Below are positions 45,882 through 57,790 of a DNA stretch of 64,000 nucleotides, in pieces; positions within the stretch are counted from its first letter, which is position 1, and every line of letters starts with the position of its first letter. The translations under genes and the position numbers were made by a program. The stretch lies in assembly GCF_029168945.1 (NCBI RefSeq), contig NC_083602.1, positions 8,863,850 through 8,927,849 of the forward strand, written 5' to 3'. The stretch comes from Cannabis sativa (Eukaryota > Streptophyta > Magnoliopsida > Rosales > Cannabaceae). The notes under the pieces were generated by a model that saw only the letters and a list, made by a program, of their open reading frames with translations, did not search any database and had not been told where the DNA came from.

Positions 45882-46420
45882 TGTAATGACCACTTTAGTA
45901 ATTTGGATTACTAAAGGAAATTAGGACTAATTTTTGTTATTTTTTTAGAATTATTTATGAATTTAATTATCTGTGGGCCTCATTATTAGAAATGAGCATT
46001 AGAGTTATAATTTCTCAATTGCGGAGATTTTATTAAACTTTTGGGGTATTATTTGATATATATGTGAAATATGTTATTTTTGTAATTTTTGCTCGGTGAC
46101 AACGAAAAATACGATGGATGGCTAGTTTGATCACATGGGTAAGTCTAGAACCTTATTTCTTAGTAGGATATATATTGGAAAAAATAAAATATCGGGGTTA
46201 TCGAATTTGACAATTTTACCCCTATTTGTGAGAAATGCCAAGGTTATAACCTAGAGGGTAATTTAGTAATTCGTTAAGAGATGCTTTGGTGGCTGCCTAG
46301 GAGAGTGACATGTGGCTTCTTATTATTTCAGCAAAGGAATTAATTTCCTAAGATTTATTCAATTCGGGAAAATTAAGAAAAATCAAGGAAAAGCCAAAAA
46401 AGTTTAAAGAACTCATCCTT

Positions 46421-46460
<40 letters not shown>

Positions 46461-47950
46461 ATTCGTTCGGCCAACCCAAAAACCAGAGGAGGCTCATCAA
46501 ATTCATCGTACTTTCTGGAGATTTAGCAAGATTCTTGTGAGTTTGAAGCAAAGGTAAACCCTAGATCCTTTGATTTTATGTATTTAAAGCTTTAGATTGG
46601 TTTCATGAAGTGATTTTGAAAATTAGGGGCTGTTAGGGTTTAGTGTTTGTGTAGTTTGAGTTATAATGTTCATTTGAGTTGAGTATAGCTTCTTGTAGCT
46701 GGCTTTGAGCTATGGAGATAGATTTGAGTAAGTTTGAGCTTTGAACTCAAAGCTTTGGTGATTAATGGCATAAATTGATTTAGTATGTTTCTCTGTGAAA
46801 TACTGGCTGGAATATGCTGTTTATACCCTAATTAGGTACTCTGGAAGGTTTGGTTACATTTGGTGGAGGATTGAACAAGAAATTGAAATTTTGGGGTGAA
46901 CTCGTGTAAACCGGCTAGTCGGTTTGACAGTTTTACGTGTAAGCCGGTTTTGGCAGGGTATCCCGAATGTTCCATTTCCTCAATTCTTGTCCATTTTAGT
47001 GCCTTAGTTGGGTGTTTCCTTATTTCTTCAGTTAGAGTAAGCCCTAGAGGGTATAATAGAACTTAGGGTTGTGGGTTCGGGTTTCCCGAATTAGGGTTTC
47101 AATCATGTGATTTACCCAGTTTTAATATGTGATTAGGGCATCCATCCAGCACGTGACTTTTTGTTCAGGTCGGCCAGCACACTTGACTCTGGAAAGAAGG
47201 TAAGAACTGTGTATAATATGTAATATGAATACTTGAGTGTATATATGTGCTAAGTTACATGCATGCTTTTGTGTTAGTTGCACTACCAACATTTGTACAG
47301 TTATGGTACAGAGTGCATTGGTATAGTGAATGTTGTTTAAGAGTACATTACAGTGATACCGGCACAAGTACGAGAAAGTACTGAGTGTGTGTGGTGTATC
47401 ACTGAGTGGTACTCGGGGTACAAAACAAACCCTACCAACACTCGTATAGTGAGGTACATAGTGTATGTGGTATAGTGGTTGTACCCTATTAAGGATTGTT
47501 CTTAGTCATCTATTAAGCCTTGTAAATAGGTGTATCGCCGCTTAGATACAAGTCGGTGTTTTATGATATGTTATATGCTTTTCTTACTGAGTCTATCGAG
47601 TCATAGTTCTGCTTCCATGTGTGCGTAAGAAAGGCGAAAGCTGAACAAGAGTGAGCTTGAGCTGGGATGAGGTTGTACATGTCGTGGCAGCGCGACCTAA
47701 AGTGTTCGGTCTCTGGACATCTGCGGTTATATTTTGTAGTCGCTGTGCGACTTGAAAATTGTATTTTGGTATATTTTGTATAAGAGTTTAGAAATGGGAT
47801 CCCGGTGTTTGTAAATAATCATGTAAATTATAAAGTTTAATATATATTATAAAAAGTTTTAATTTGATATGTTTTTCGAGAAAAATCTTTGATTAGCAAA
47901 GATAGCACTATAATTGAAAAAATATTGTAGCATGCCTTAGCATTAGGGCA
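45882..47950 (+). repeat. 5' LTR of Tekay-like element
   Basis: About 2.07 kb, TGTAATGACC to GCATTAGGGCA. The right border is placed by the PBS nine bases later. It contains a CT microsatellite (46420-46459) and the CTTACTGAGTCTATCGAGTC block typical of such LTRs. No partner LTR in the window. Confidence 0.7.
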
Positions 47951-47959
47951 GTAAAATTT

Positions 47960-47971
47960 TGGTATCAGAGC
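47960..47971 (+). other. Primer binding site, tRNA-Met type
   Basis: TGGTATCAGAGC, complementary to initiator tRNA-Met. Confidence 0.85.
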
Positions 47972-48233
47972 CGCCAGGTTTGTCTACCGAAGCTTGCCAA
48001 GGCATGTACAATCTTCATCAGAGAAAGCTCGGTTCACAGTTCAGTAAGTCCGTACTTGTTTAGTATTATATATGATTATTAAAGTATGTTAGGAAGCATA
48101 TTAGATTATAATTATTTATTTTCAGTGTGTTGCCTTTAAGTCCATAAGAGCGATATTAAGCATTATGATCGCTGTTTAACCTGCCTGGCTTATGGGTTCG
48201 CAGGCTAAGTCCTATGGTTAAGATCGGGGTAAT

Positions 48234-49121
48234 ATGGTTAAGATCGGAGGTGGCCAGGGAAATCAAATTCCCCAGAATTGTTGTGGTCGCGGTCGTGGCC
48301 GTGGCAGAGCTTAAGGTGGCCGTCTTGTAAATCCACCACAAGCTCCTCCGGATTGGGAGCAGAGGTTTGCGGAAATGCAAGATTTAATCCGCCAATAAGA
48401 AGAAGAAATTTTGATATTGAGGCAGCAGGGTCTTCCTACTGCGCGTCCACAACAAGCTCAGGCCGCTGTAGCCCCAGTGGTGCCAGCAGAACAACCTGTT
48501 GTTGCCAACCATATGGAGCCGCTATATGAAAGGTTTCGTAAGCAAGCACCTCTAGTGTTTCTGAAAGGTCCTAATGTAATGAAGGCTGAGAAGTGGCTCA
48601 CTGTAATTGAGCAAATTTTGAGTTTTATGGGGGTGGTTGGAAATGATCGGGTGACCTACGCTACTTTCAATTTCAGGAAGACGCCCTGGTGTGGTAGGAA
48701 TTGGTGTCCCTCACTCGGGATGTTACTGCTATGACCTGGGAACAATTCTGAGAGTTATTTAATGCCAAGTATTATAATGAAGCCGTACGCAGTATAAAGC
48801 TGAAAGAGTTTACTGAATTGGTACAAATTGAGGGAATGTCAGTCACTGAGTATACCACAAAGTTCGATCGTTTGGCCAAGCTCGCCGTGGGTATTGTGGC
48901 AAGAGATTTTAGTAAGAAAGTAAAGTACATGGGCGGTTTGAATGTGAAGATTAGACATGATCTGGTGATCACTACTAATGAAGCAACAACATATGCAGAG
49001 ATGGTGGAAAAAGACTTACGAGCCGAGGGTGCAGTAAAATTCCTTCAGGAGCCCCAAGTAACTCCGAATGTTGGTGGAACCTCCACCCTTCCTACTCTTG
49101 TTTATGGCAGGGGTGGTGGTG
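48234..49121 (+). pseudogene. gag: Tekay-like gag, N-terminal and capsid-like part
   Basis: An ATG at 48234 opens a frame with a GRGRGRG stretch, stops at 48312 and 48396, then EPLYERFRKQAPLVFLKGPN and EKWLTVIEQILSFMGV (capsid-like domain) to about 48680. The frame then shifts; the rest continues from about 48740 (AKYYNEAVRSIKLKEFTEL, SVTEYTTKFDRLAKLAV, VEKDLRAEGA). It is cut at 49121 by a copia solo LTR and resumes at 51031. Confidence 0.8.
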
Positions 49122-49126
49122 ATTCC

Positions 49127-51025
49127 TGTTGGAATTTATTTTACCAGGATCTTAGATCTACTCACAAGTATGTTGTTTAAACACCCTAAATATGAACTTT
49201 CTAAAACGATAAATTAAACACATATAAAGTTAAGAAAACCTTACATTGATGCAACGGAATTAATTTCTCCTTCCCCTTAGATCTCTAACCCTTTTCTCCT
49301 TTCTGTAGCAGAGTATAATCAAGATCTGAGCCCGAATGTCCTTCTTCTTCAAGTTTGATCCTTCACAGTCTTCCAATCTATGATTGAGTTACTGCTTGCT
49401 GTGTGTGGGCACTTACTCTTTCATTAGGGTCACGAAATTGATGAAGGGAAAAGAGAGGGATGATTTCGGCCAAGTATAGAAAGTGGGGAGGCTCAGTTTT
49501 TCTGAAGAGAGAAATTTCTGTCAGAAAAGATTATTGAAAACTTCTGATTTGACTGAGCCATCACTTTCTATTAATAGGCATCTACTAAGTTTAGGTTAGG
49601 AATTATTTGGCATTAAAATAATGAAAAAATCAATTTCAAACTCCACAAACAGTGGCCGGCCATGGTGTGTTAGTGGGCCCCACTTGATTTTGCAGTTTTA
49701 TCATATTTTATTTCTATTTTCTCAAAAACACAAATTTTCAAATTCTAACCTTCTAAATGCCAAAACTAATTATTTAATAACTAAAATAGATTCTTAAATA
49801 ATATTGTCATTTAATTTAATTATTAACTAGACATATAAAGTCCATTAATAAATAAATAAACCTAGAATCTCTTTTCTTTACAATTTCACCCCTGCTTAAT
49901 GAAAATTCATAAAATTAGACATAGTCTAACTTTAGAATTATAATTGATCAATCACGAATCAATTAATGAGTCTTACAAGCAGAATATTCTCAACTATAAT
50001 GGGGACCATGGATCTATATGCTGAGCTTCCAATAAGTGAACCAAATTTACCAAGTAAATTCCTACTTATTAATTCTTCGTTGAATCCACTCTTAGAACTT
50101 AGAATTGCACTCTCAGACTTATATAGACCATATTATATGTTTCACGATATCAATATGCTATCTCATTTAAGGATTGTTATAATTTTATTGTGATTTAAAG
50201 ATCCTCTATATAGATGATCTACATCGAGATGGGATTTCTTTACCATTCTCACCCCTCAATGCATTTTGCCCCTTAAAACACTTAGCTACCTGTAAATGGT
50301 GTTTAGTGATCTAATAATTAGTCAGTTAAACAAGAGCTCATCCATTTACTTCTATTTGCTAAGCTCGAAGGGAATCATCACTTGACTTCTATACACCACT
50401 AGAAGCTATAGATTCCATATTTATGTTCAGCACTCCCACTCAATCATACTATCATGTTCCCAAAATATACGTATCACCCTGACCTAAAAGTAGGCTTCAA
50501 TAAATCAAAGAACATGAATAGCACTCCTGAGTTGAGCCTAAGCATATCAGGATTTAGATTCTTTTAATCTTAAGATCAGCTAGTAATATTGACTTGGAAA
50601 GATAAATATATAACGGTAAGTTTGTAATATCTTAACTTAGTTGCAATATCGGTCCAGTCCAATGTATACTCCATACATTCGAAACTAGTATACTTTACTA
50701 ATGTCCTGGAAAGAACATAACACTTACTCCAAGTGTAAGTACACATCATCGCTAATTGTCACATTAGTGTAAATCCAATAACACTGATGAAACAGGGACC
50801 AAGTCTTTTGATTCATATGATCACAATCACATTCAACTGTGTTGACGATACTATAATTGTGAATAAACATATGATCTGGATTTAACTGATTTTGTGTGTG
50901 TGAATGTAATAAACATATTAAACCATTAGCATGTAAAATTCATGCAAACATCAATCACTTCAAATTTCTTATATTGATAACTAATCAGATTGTAAAGAGT
51001 TTTATTTAGGGCATAAAACCCAACA
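49127..51025 (-). mobile_element. Copia solo LTR in Tekay-like gag
   Basis: 1899 bp, TGTTGGAATTT to AAAACCCAACA, with a perfect 5-bp duplication ATTCC (49122-49126, 51026-51030). Same family as 273-2175 and same strand. No internal sequence, hence a solo LTR. Confidence 0.93.
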
Positions 51026-51030
51026 ATTCC

Positions 51031-51903
51031 ACCACTGATCAAAAGAGAAAAGTTACCCCTGCATCTAGTGGCTCAGGGCAGAGCAAGCGGTTCCGTGGGA
51101 ACCAAAGCAGAGGTGGACGCCAGGATTACTCTTACCCTGAGTGCCCATGTTGTAAGAAACATCATCTGGTAGAGTGCAACCGGAATACATGCTTTTTATG
51201 TGGCATGGTGGGGAATTTCCAGAAAGATTGCCCTCAGGCAAAGAAAGAAGAGCAGAAGTCAGAGGCAAAACCTGTCCCTGCTCGGGTGTTTTCCATCACT
51301 CAAGCTGATGTTGCAGCCAGTCCTTCTGTGGTGACAGGTCAACTTCTAGTCAACAACTCCTTATATACAGTATTATTAGATTCGGGAGCTACACGTTCAT
51401 ATGTGGCTACGAGAGTAATTGATCTTTTGGGTAGGCCTTGTGATATTCTTGAAAGAGAGTTTGGAACCCTAATGCCTAGTAGGGAGTTGGTTATCTCAAA
51501 TAGGCGCATTAGGTCTATGCCAGTTAAGATTGAGGATAAGGAATTGAGTGTTGACCTTATAGAACTAGAATTAACTGAGTTTGACATCATACATGGGATG
51601 GATTTCCTGTCCAAGTATTTGGCCAGTATAGACTGTAAGCGGAAAATGGTGACTTTGCAGCCAGCAGGTGAGGATCCATTTGTTTATGTTGGATTAGTGC
51701 AGGGGTCTCGGATCCCATTTATATCTGTGCTAAGGGCTAGGGATCTACTACACAGTGGATCTGTAGGACTTTTAGCAGTGGTGGTAGACTCCAGCAAACC
51801 CGAAACATTTGGGCATGAGGTAGTCAGAGTTGTTAAGGATTTTCTTGACATATTTCCTGAGGAGTTGCCAGATTGTCGCCTCAACAAGAAATTGACATTG
51901 TGA
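51031..51903 (+). pseudogene. gag-pol: Tekay-like gag zinc knuckle and protease
   Basis: Continues gag after the solo LTR: SGQSKRFRGNQSRGGRQ, then CPCCKKHHLVEC and the zinc knuckle CFLCGMVGNFQKDC (51190-51231). The knuckle has N where the zinc-binding H belongs (CX2CX4NX4C), so it is probably inactive. The protease follows, with LLDSGATRSYVA (active-site D at about 51379) and IIHGMDFLSKY. The frame ends at 51901; a frameshift leads into RT. Confidence 0.88.
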
Positions 51904-52770
51904 TTGATTTAGCACCTGGAGCTGAACCTGTTTCTAAAGCTCCATATAGAATGGCTAAGGCAGAACTCAAGGAGCTTAAGTTACAGCTTCAGGGGATGCT
52001 TGATATTGGGTTTACCCGACCTAGTGTATCACCCTGGGGAGCTCCGATTGTGTTCGTGAAAAAGAAAGATGGTTCCCTCAGAATGTGTGTCGACTATCGG
52101 GAACTAAACAAGTTGACAATCAAGAATAAGTATCCATTACCCAGAATTGACGATTTGTTCGATCAGCTTCAGGGAAAGACGCTATTTTCAAAGATTGACC
52201 TGCGATCTGGCTATAATCAACTCAGAATACGAGAAGAAGATATATGAAAGACTGCATTTCGATCCAGAGATGGAAACTACAATTTTCTGGTAATGTCATT
52301 CGGATTGACTAATGCTCTTACGACCTTTATGGATCTCATGAATAGGATATTCAAGGATTTCCTCAATACCTGCATCATAGTGTTTATCGATGACATCCTT
52401 GTATACTCTCAGTCAGAAGAGGAGCATGAGCATCGTCATCGAATGGTGTTACAGTGACTTAGGAATCACAAGTTGTATGCAAAGTTCAAAAAGTGTGAAT
52501 TTTGGTTGTCCGACGTATCTTTTCTAGGGAATATGGTCCGGAAGAATAGAATTATGGTTGATCCAAGCAAGATTGAGTCAGTGAAGAATTGGTCGAGGTC
52601 AAAATTAGTGACAAAAGTTCGAAGTTTTCTTAGTTTAGCAGGGTATTATCGATGCTTTGTTGAGGGATTCTCTAAAATCTCTATGCCTTTGACTGAGTTA
52701 ACTAAGAAAAAATCAACAATTCGTGTGGTCAGACAAATGTGAAGCAAGTTTTTAGGAGTAGAAGCAACGT
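51873..52770 (+). pseudogene. pol: Tekay-like reverse transcriptase
   Basis: [17 protein letters not shown] and [24 protein letters not shown] fingers, [36 protein letters not shown], then TGA at 52245. The frame continues with [12 protein letters not shown], the catalytic FIDDILVYS (about 52386-52412), and a second TGA at 52455. KLYAKFKKCEFWL and KVRSFLSLAGYYRCFVEGFS follow, and a frame change at about 52740. Confidence 0.9.
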
Positions 52771-53953
52771 TTGATAACAGCTCCGGTGTTAGCTTTCCCA
52801 TCAGATCAAGAGAAGTTCATTGTTTACTGTGATGCATCCAGACAGGGTTTGGGATGTGTTCCGATGCAAGCTGACAAAGTTATAGCCTGTGCCTCTCGTC
52901 AATTGAAAGATTATGAAGAGCACTACCGAACACATGACTTAGAGCTTGCTGGTGTGGTTTTTGCTCTAAAGATATGGCGGCACTATCTTTATGGTGAAAA
53001 ATACGAGATTTATACTGATCATAAGAGTCTTAAATACTTTTTCACCCAGAAAGATTTGAACATGAGGCAGAGGAGGTGGCTGGAACTAGTTAAAGACTAC
53101 GATTGTGAGATTCTGTATCACCCCGGGAAAGTCAATGTTGTGGCTGATGCACTAAGTAGAAGAGGGCCCGGGCAGATTTTCACCACTAATTTCATAGCTC
53201 CTCAACAGGCTTCTGAGATGGTTAGTGCGAGAATCGAATTTGTAGTTGGAAAGTTGCACAACTTGACACTCCTATCTGATTTGCTAAAAAGAATCAGAAA
53301 GGCACAGTTAGAAGATCCCGAGCTGGTCAAGGTTCGAGATGAGTTAATGGCTGGTCGGCCTAAAGACTTTTCAGTCTCAAATAATGGAATGCTGTTGTAT
53401 AAAGCTCAAGTGTGGGTTCCTAATATTGATGAGCCTAAGAAAGAGATCCTTAATGAAGCTCACACCGCACCTTATTCACTGCATCCGGGAGCCACCAAGA
53501 TATATCAGGATTTAAAACCCTACTTCTGGTGTTATGGGATGAAAAGACATGTGGTGGACTACGTGTCCAAATGCTTAACCTGCCAACAAATTAAGGTTGA
53601 ACATCAAAGGTCGGTAGGGTTATTGCAACTTTTAGTCTTTTCTGAGTGGAAGTGGGAGGACATTGCAATGGATTTTGTAACTGGTTTCCCTAGAACCACG
53701 GGAATGTATGATTCAGTATGGGTCATAGTGGATAGATTTACAAAATCAGCTCACTTTCTACTAGTGAAAGTTACATATTCAGTGGATCAATATGCTGAAC
53801 TGTATGTAAAGGAGATAGTTCGTCTCCATGGAGCTCCTAAATCCATAGTTTCAGACAGAGATCCAAAGTTTACATCAAAGTTTTGGGTGAGTCTTCAGAA
53901 GGCTATGGGTATCAAGTTGAAATTTAGCACAGCCTTTCACCCTCAGATAGATG
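52771..53953 (+). pseudogene. pol: Tekay-like RNase H and integrase, N-terminal part
   Basis: Open for 394 codons to the insertion. RNase [60 protein letters not shown]. Integrase zinc domain: [13 protein letters not shown] ... CLTCQQ. Core: [17 protein letters not shown] (first D), [16 protein letters not shown] (second D), STAFHPQ-DV. Interrupted at 53953 by a copia LTR; the catalytic E lies beyond it. Confidence 0.92.
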
Positions 53954-55846
53954 TGTTGGAAATTATTTTACCAGGATCTTAGATCTACTCACAAGTATGT
54001 TGATTAACACCCTAAATATGAACTTCTAAAACGATGAAATAAACACATATAAAGTTTAGTAAACCTTACATTGGGTGCAGCGGAATATAATGACTCCTTC
54101 TGTTCAGATAACTAGCCCTTGATTCCTTTCTGTAGCAGAGCATTATCAATATCTGAACCTAGATCTCTTTCTTTCCTTCTTTAGTGCTGTAACTCGTTCT
54201 TGTTGAATGTCTTTCTTCACGATCTTCCTCACTGTGATTGAGGTATCACTTGCTGTGTGTGGGCAGTACTCTAATCACTAAGTATTTTGAAATCTTAAGG
54301 AAGAAGAGAGAGAGAGAGTGGGCGGCCAGGTATAGAGAGAGAAGGCTCAGGTTTTTCTAAATGAGAAGTGTGTAAGTTAAGTGTAAATTTCCTGAAGCCT
54401 TCACTATCTATTTATAGCATTCCACTAGGGTTAGGTTTGAATTATTTGGCATTAAAATAATGAAAATATCAGATGAAAAAACCTATAAAAGTGGCCGGCC
54501 CTATACAGTATGGATTTGGGCCTCACTTTTTGCAATTTTGCAGTTTTATCACTTTTGCATCTGATTTTCTGAAAAACGTCAATTTTCGAATTCAACCATT
54601 TAAATGCCAATTCTAATTATTTAATAACTATAAATAATTATCAAATAATATTGTCATTTATCATATTTATTAATTGAACCATACAAAGTATCATAATTAA
54701 CAAATATGCTCCTAAAACTCTTTCTTTACGATTTCGCCCTTACTTAGTGAAAAATTCACAAATAGACATAGTCTAATTTGAGAATTACAATTGATTAATC
54801 AAAACCAATTATAGTAGTCTTACAAGCAATATTTTCTCAACTAGTGGGGGGACCATGGGTCTATATAACCGAGCTTCCAATAAGCAGATCAAGAATTTAT
54901 AACCTAAATTCACTGACTTATTAATTCTTCGTTGAATCCACGCATAGAACATAGAATTGCACTCTCAGTATATAGAATGCTCTATATGTTCCAATATATA
55001 GACACATCATTAGTTATCCATTGTTATAATCCTAATTTGATCAATGATCCTCTATATGAATGATCTACACTGTAAAGGGATTAGATTACCGTTACACCCT
55101 ACAATGATTTTTATCCTTAAAACACTTAACCCCGTATAAATGATATTTCAGCTTATGTGAAATGAGATCTCCACCATTTATTTTCGTTTGGTCAAGCTCG
55201 AAGGAGATCATCCTTTACTTACTATTTGCCAGATAGAAGCTATAGATTCCATGTTTATGTTAGCGCTGCTACTCAATTGCACTACCGTGTTCCCAAAATG
55301 TACGTATAATCCTGACCCAAAAGTAGGCTTAACTAACAAATCAAAGAACACGAATAGCCTGTTGAGATTGAGCCTAATCATAACAGGATGAAGATCATTT
55401 GATCTATGATCAACTAGGCGATATTGACTTGAATAGATATAACGGTAAGTTTAATAAATCTAAGTCAAAGTTCAATATCGGTCCCTTCTGATGCATACTC
55501 CATGCATCCAACCTGAGCATTACTTTAACCAATGCTCTGGAAAGAACATAGCATTTCTCAAAATGCAAGTAAACTCTATTGTAGATTATCATATCAGTAA
55601 AACCCTGTGTCTGATAAATCTAGGAAACTTTATTCACATAGTCATGTTTACTTTCCAAAGTGTTGACGACACAATAAACAGGATCAAGTATCTGAAAATG
55701 GTTTCAAATGAATTTATACATTATGTACATATAATCATGAAATAAATCATGTGAACCATGCAACATTAAATGTTATTTGTGATCTATATTAATAAGTAAA
55801 TCTGATTATATTGAAATGAGTTTTATTTAGGGCATAAAACCCAACA
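53954..55846 (-). repeat. 3' LTR of copia element F
   Basis: 1893 bp, the same length as 61944-63836 and about 98% identical by eye. TATA box CTATAAATAG (minus strand, about 54410). Confidence 0.93.
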
Positions 55847-55859
55847 AACTCCCACTTCC
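55847..55859 (-). other. Polypurine tract of copia element F
   Basis: AACTCCCACTTCC on the plus strand (GGAAGTGGGAGTT in element sense) abuts the LTR. Confidence 0.85.
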
Positions 55860-56399
55860 ACTAATATAAAACAAAAAGTGCATTTAAATAATCTCAACAC
55901 CTTGATATACAAATCAAGTGTAGTAGTAGTAAACTCCTCGTAATAGGATCTGAAAGGTTGAATTAAACACAACCTTTTCTCCACCATTACTCTTCCTTAA
56001 TCACAAAATCATTGATAATGTGAAATTCCTCTCTATATGTCTAATCTTTTTGGGATACTGGATTCTATACCTTTGGCAACTACTTTTGGTTAATCAGGAA
56101 ATAACACTAGTAGTTAAAGCAATTTGGAATGGTGCCAAAGATGTATAGAACTTTCCTTAGACTGAATAAGTACCTTTCCTGCAACTTTAACATTCAATCC
56201 CTTTCTGGTAGACCTAGAGACTTCAGATAGGATTTTACACTTCTCCAAAATCACTATTCCACCTCCAGAGTAATCACCATCTTATTAGAAAGATTTTCTA
56301 GCACAAAGACAAATTTCAAAATCTGATGTTGTGTAGTCTAAGAGTTTTAAACACACCCTTATAGACTAACATATAGTTCCTCTTCTTTATCTTAAGATT

Positions 56400-57790
56400 T
56401 ACTTGATTGTCTTCCAATGTTCTTCTGCTGGATTAATCTGATACCTACTCATTACTCCCACTCAACAGCAGGTGTCTGGTCTAAGGCATACTAAAGCATA
56501 TCTGAGACCTCTCACTGTTGATATAAGAAATTCTTTCATGGCTTTATCTTTTCTGGAATTGTTGAGACTTTTCCTTAAATAAATAAAATCTATGCCTAGA
56601 ACTCGAGAAGCTTCTATAGATTGCCATTAGAAAGAAAATGCTTCAGCATCTTACTAAAGTAAGTTGCTTGCATTAAAGTAAGCAATTACCAGGTATACCA
56701 CAAGCCATAGGTTTAGATAAACTCAAACCTATAATTCTAGGAACAGGAAGTTTTGTTAAGTCCATTGAACAGACTTATTAAGTAAAATTTCCTTTTATGT
56801 CCTTGCAATAGAAAATTTAGGTTACTCCATGTGAATGGATTAAACAATAGTTCTCTTGGCTTTTCTTCTTAGTTTCTTATGTTGACAATCCATTACTTGC
56901 TTAAACTCACAATGGATCACTAGTGTCTTCCAAGTCATAAGAAGGTGAGTTCCTAGAAACTCGCCCACTACGACAAGGTACCGTGAATTATGTCTAAGAA
57001 AACTAAATGGTATTGACCTCTTCGGTTGTGACAAGACAACAGAGCCAGTGGGATCATCATATGTCATATAAGATGATAAAACACTTTTGGAATCAAGAAA
57101 AATATCTCTTTTATTTTCTACTTTATTTTCAGACTTAGTCATTTTCTTAGAAAAGTAGTATTTGTTTAAACAAACACTTTCTTATCTATTGACTATGGGA
57201 TGGTCCGCCCCTAATCACTTAGAATAGCTAAGAAACCATGGTTAACAGTTCTAGCTTTTCTTAAGATTTTTATTAGGTCATCCATGAATCTAGTAATGAT
57301 TTACATTAAGTATACAACCATTACATCATTCTGAAATTGTATTACCATAGAAGGATTTAGGCAACGACTTGTAACTAATCATCAATATGAAAATCGAAAT
57401 TTCTGGGGAGGTAAGTTTGGATATAATTCAAAAATCAATTTAATGATCTTTGAACTGCATATCTACTAACTATTTCTCCACCCCTATCAGTTCGCAAGAT
57501 CTTTAACCACTTACCTTAATGGTTTTCCACCATTGCTAGAAATTCAGAAATTTTTCAAACATTTCAAATTTCTTTGCTTAAGGTATAATCTAGAGTGATC
57601 GTTTTAAGAATACAACAAAAAACTCATATCCACCCCTGAATGTACATCCATCTGCGAATGAGATGAACTTACTTTCAGTGGATATAGGCATATTAACTCT
57701 TTGCAGAGATTGATCTTGTCAATACCACTATGATCAAGATACAAATGCCATAGATTAAAAATATGTGGTTGTGTCTTTTTGATGACTTAG
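56400..57790 (-). pseudogene. Copia F: degenerate pol (RT, integrase)
   Basis: Minus-strand blocks in copia order: RT C-terminal RGLRYALVCLRPDT and SRYQINPAEEHW (56408-56518); integrase core LKILRTDRGGEIVS (about 57477-57515; copia LRSDRGGEY); FADGCTFRGGYEFF-like (about 57630); and the gag-pre-integrase block NLWHLYLDHSGIDKINLCKEL (about 57690-57760). The 100-codon frame at 56840-57142 lies between RT and integrase but shows no firm motif. Frames are broken throughout. Confidence 0.78.
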
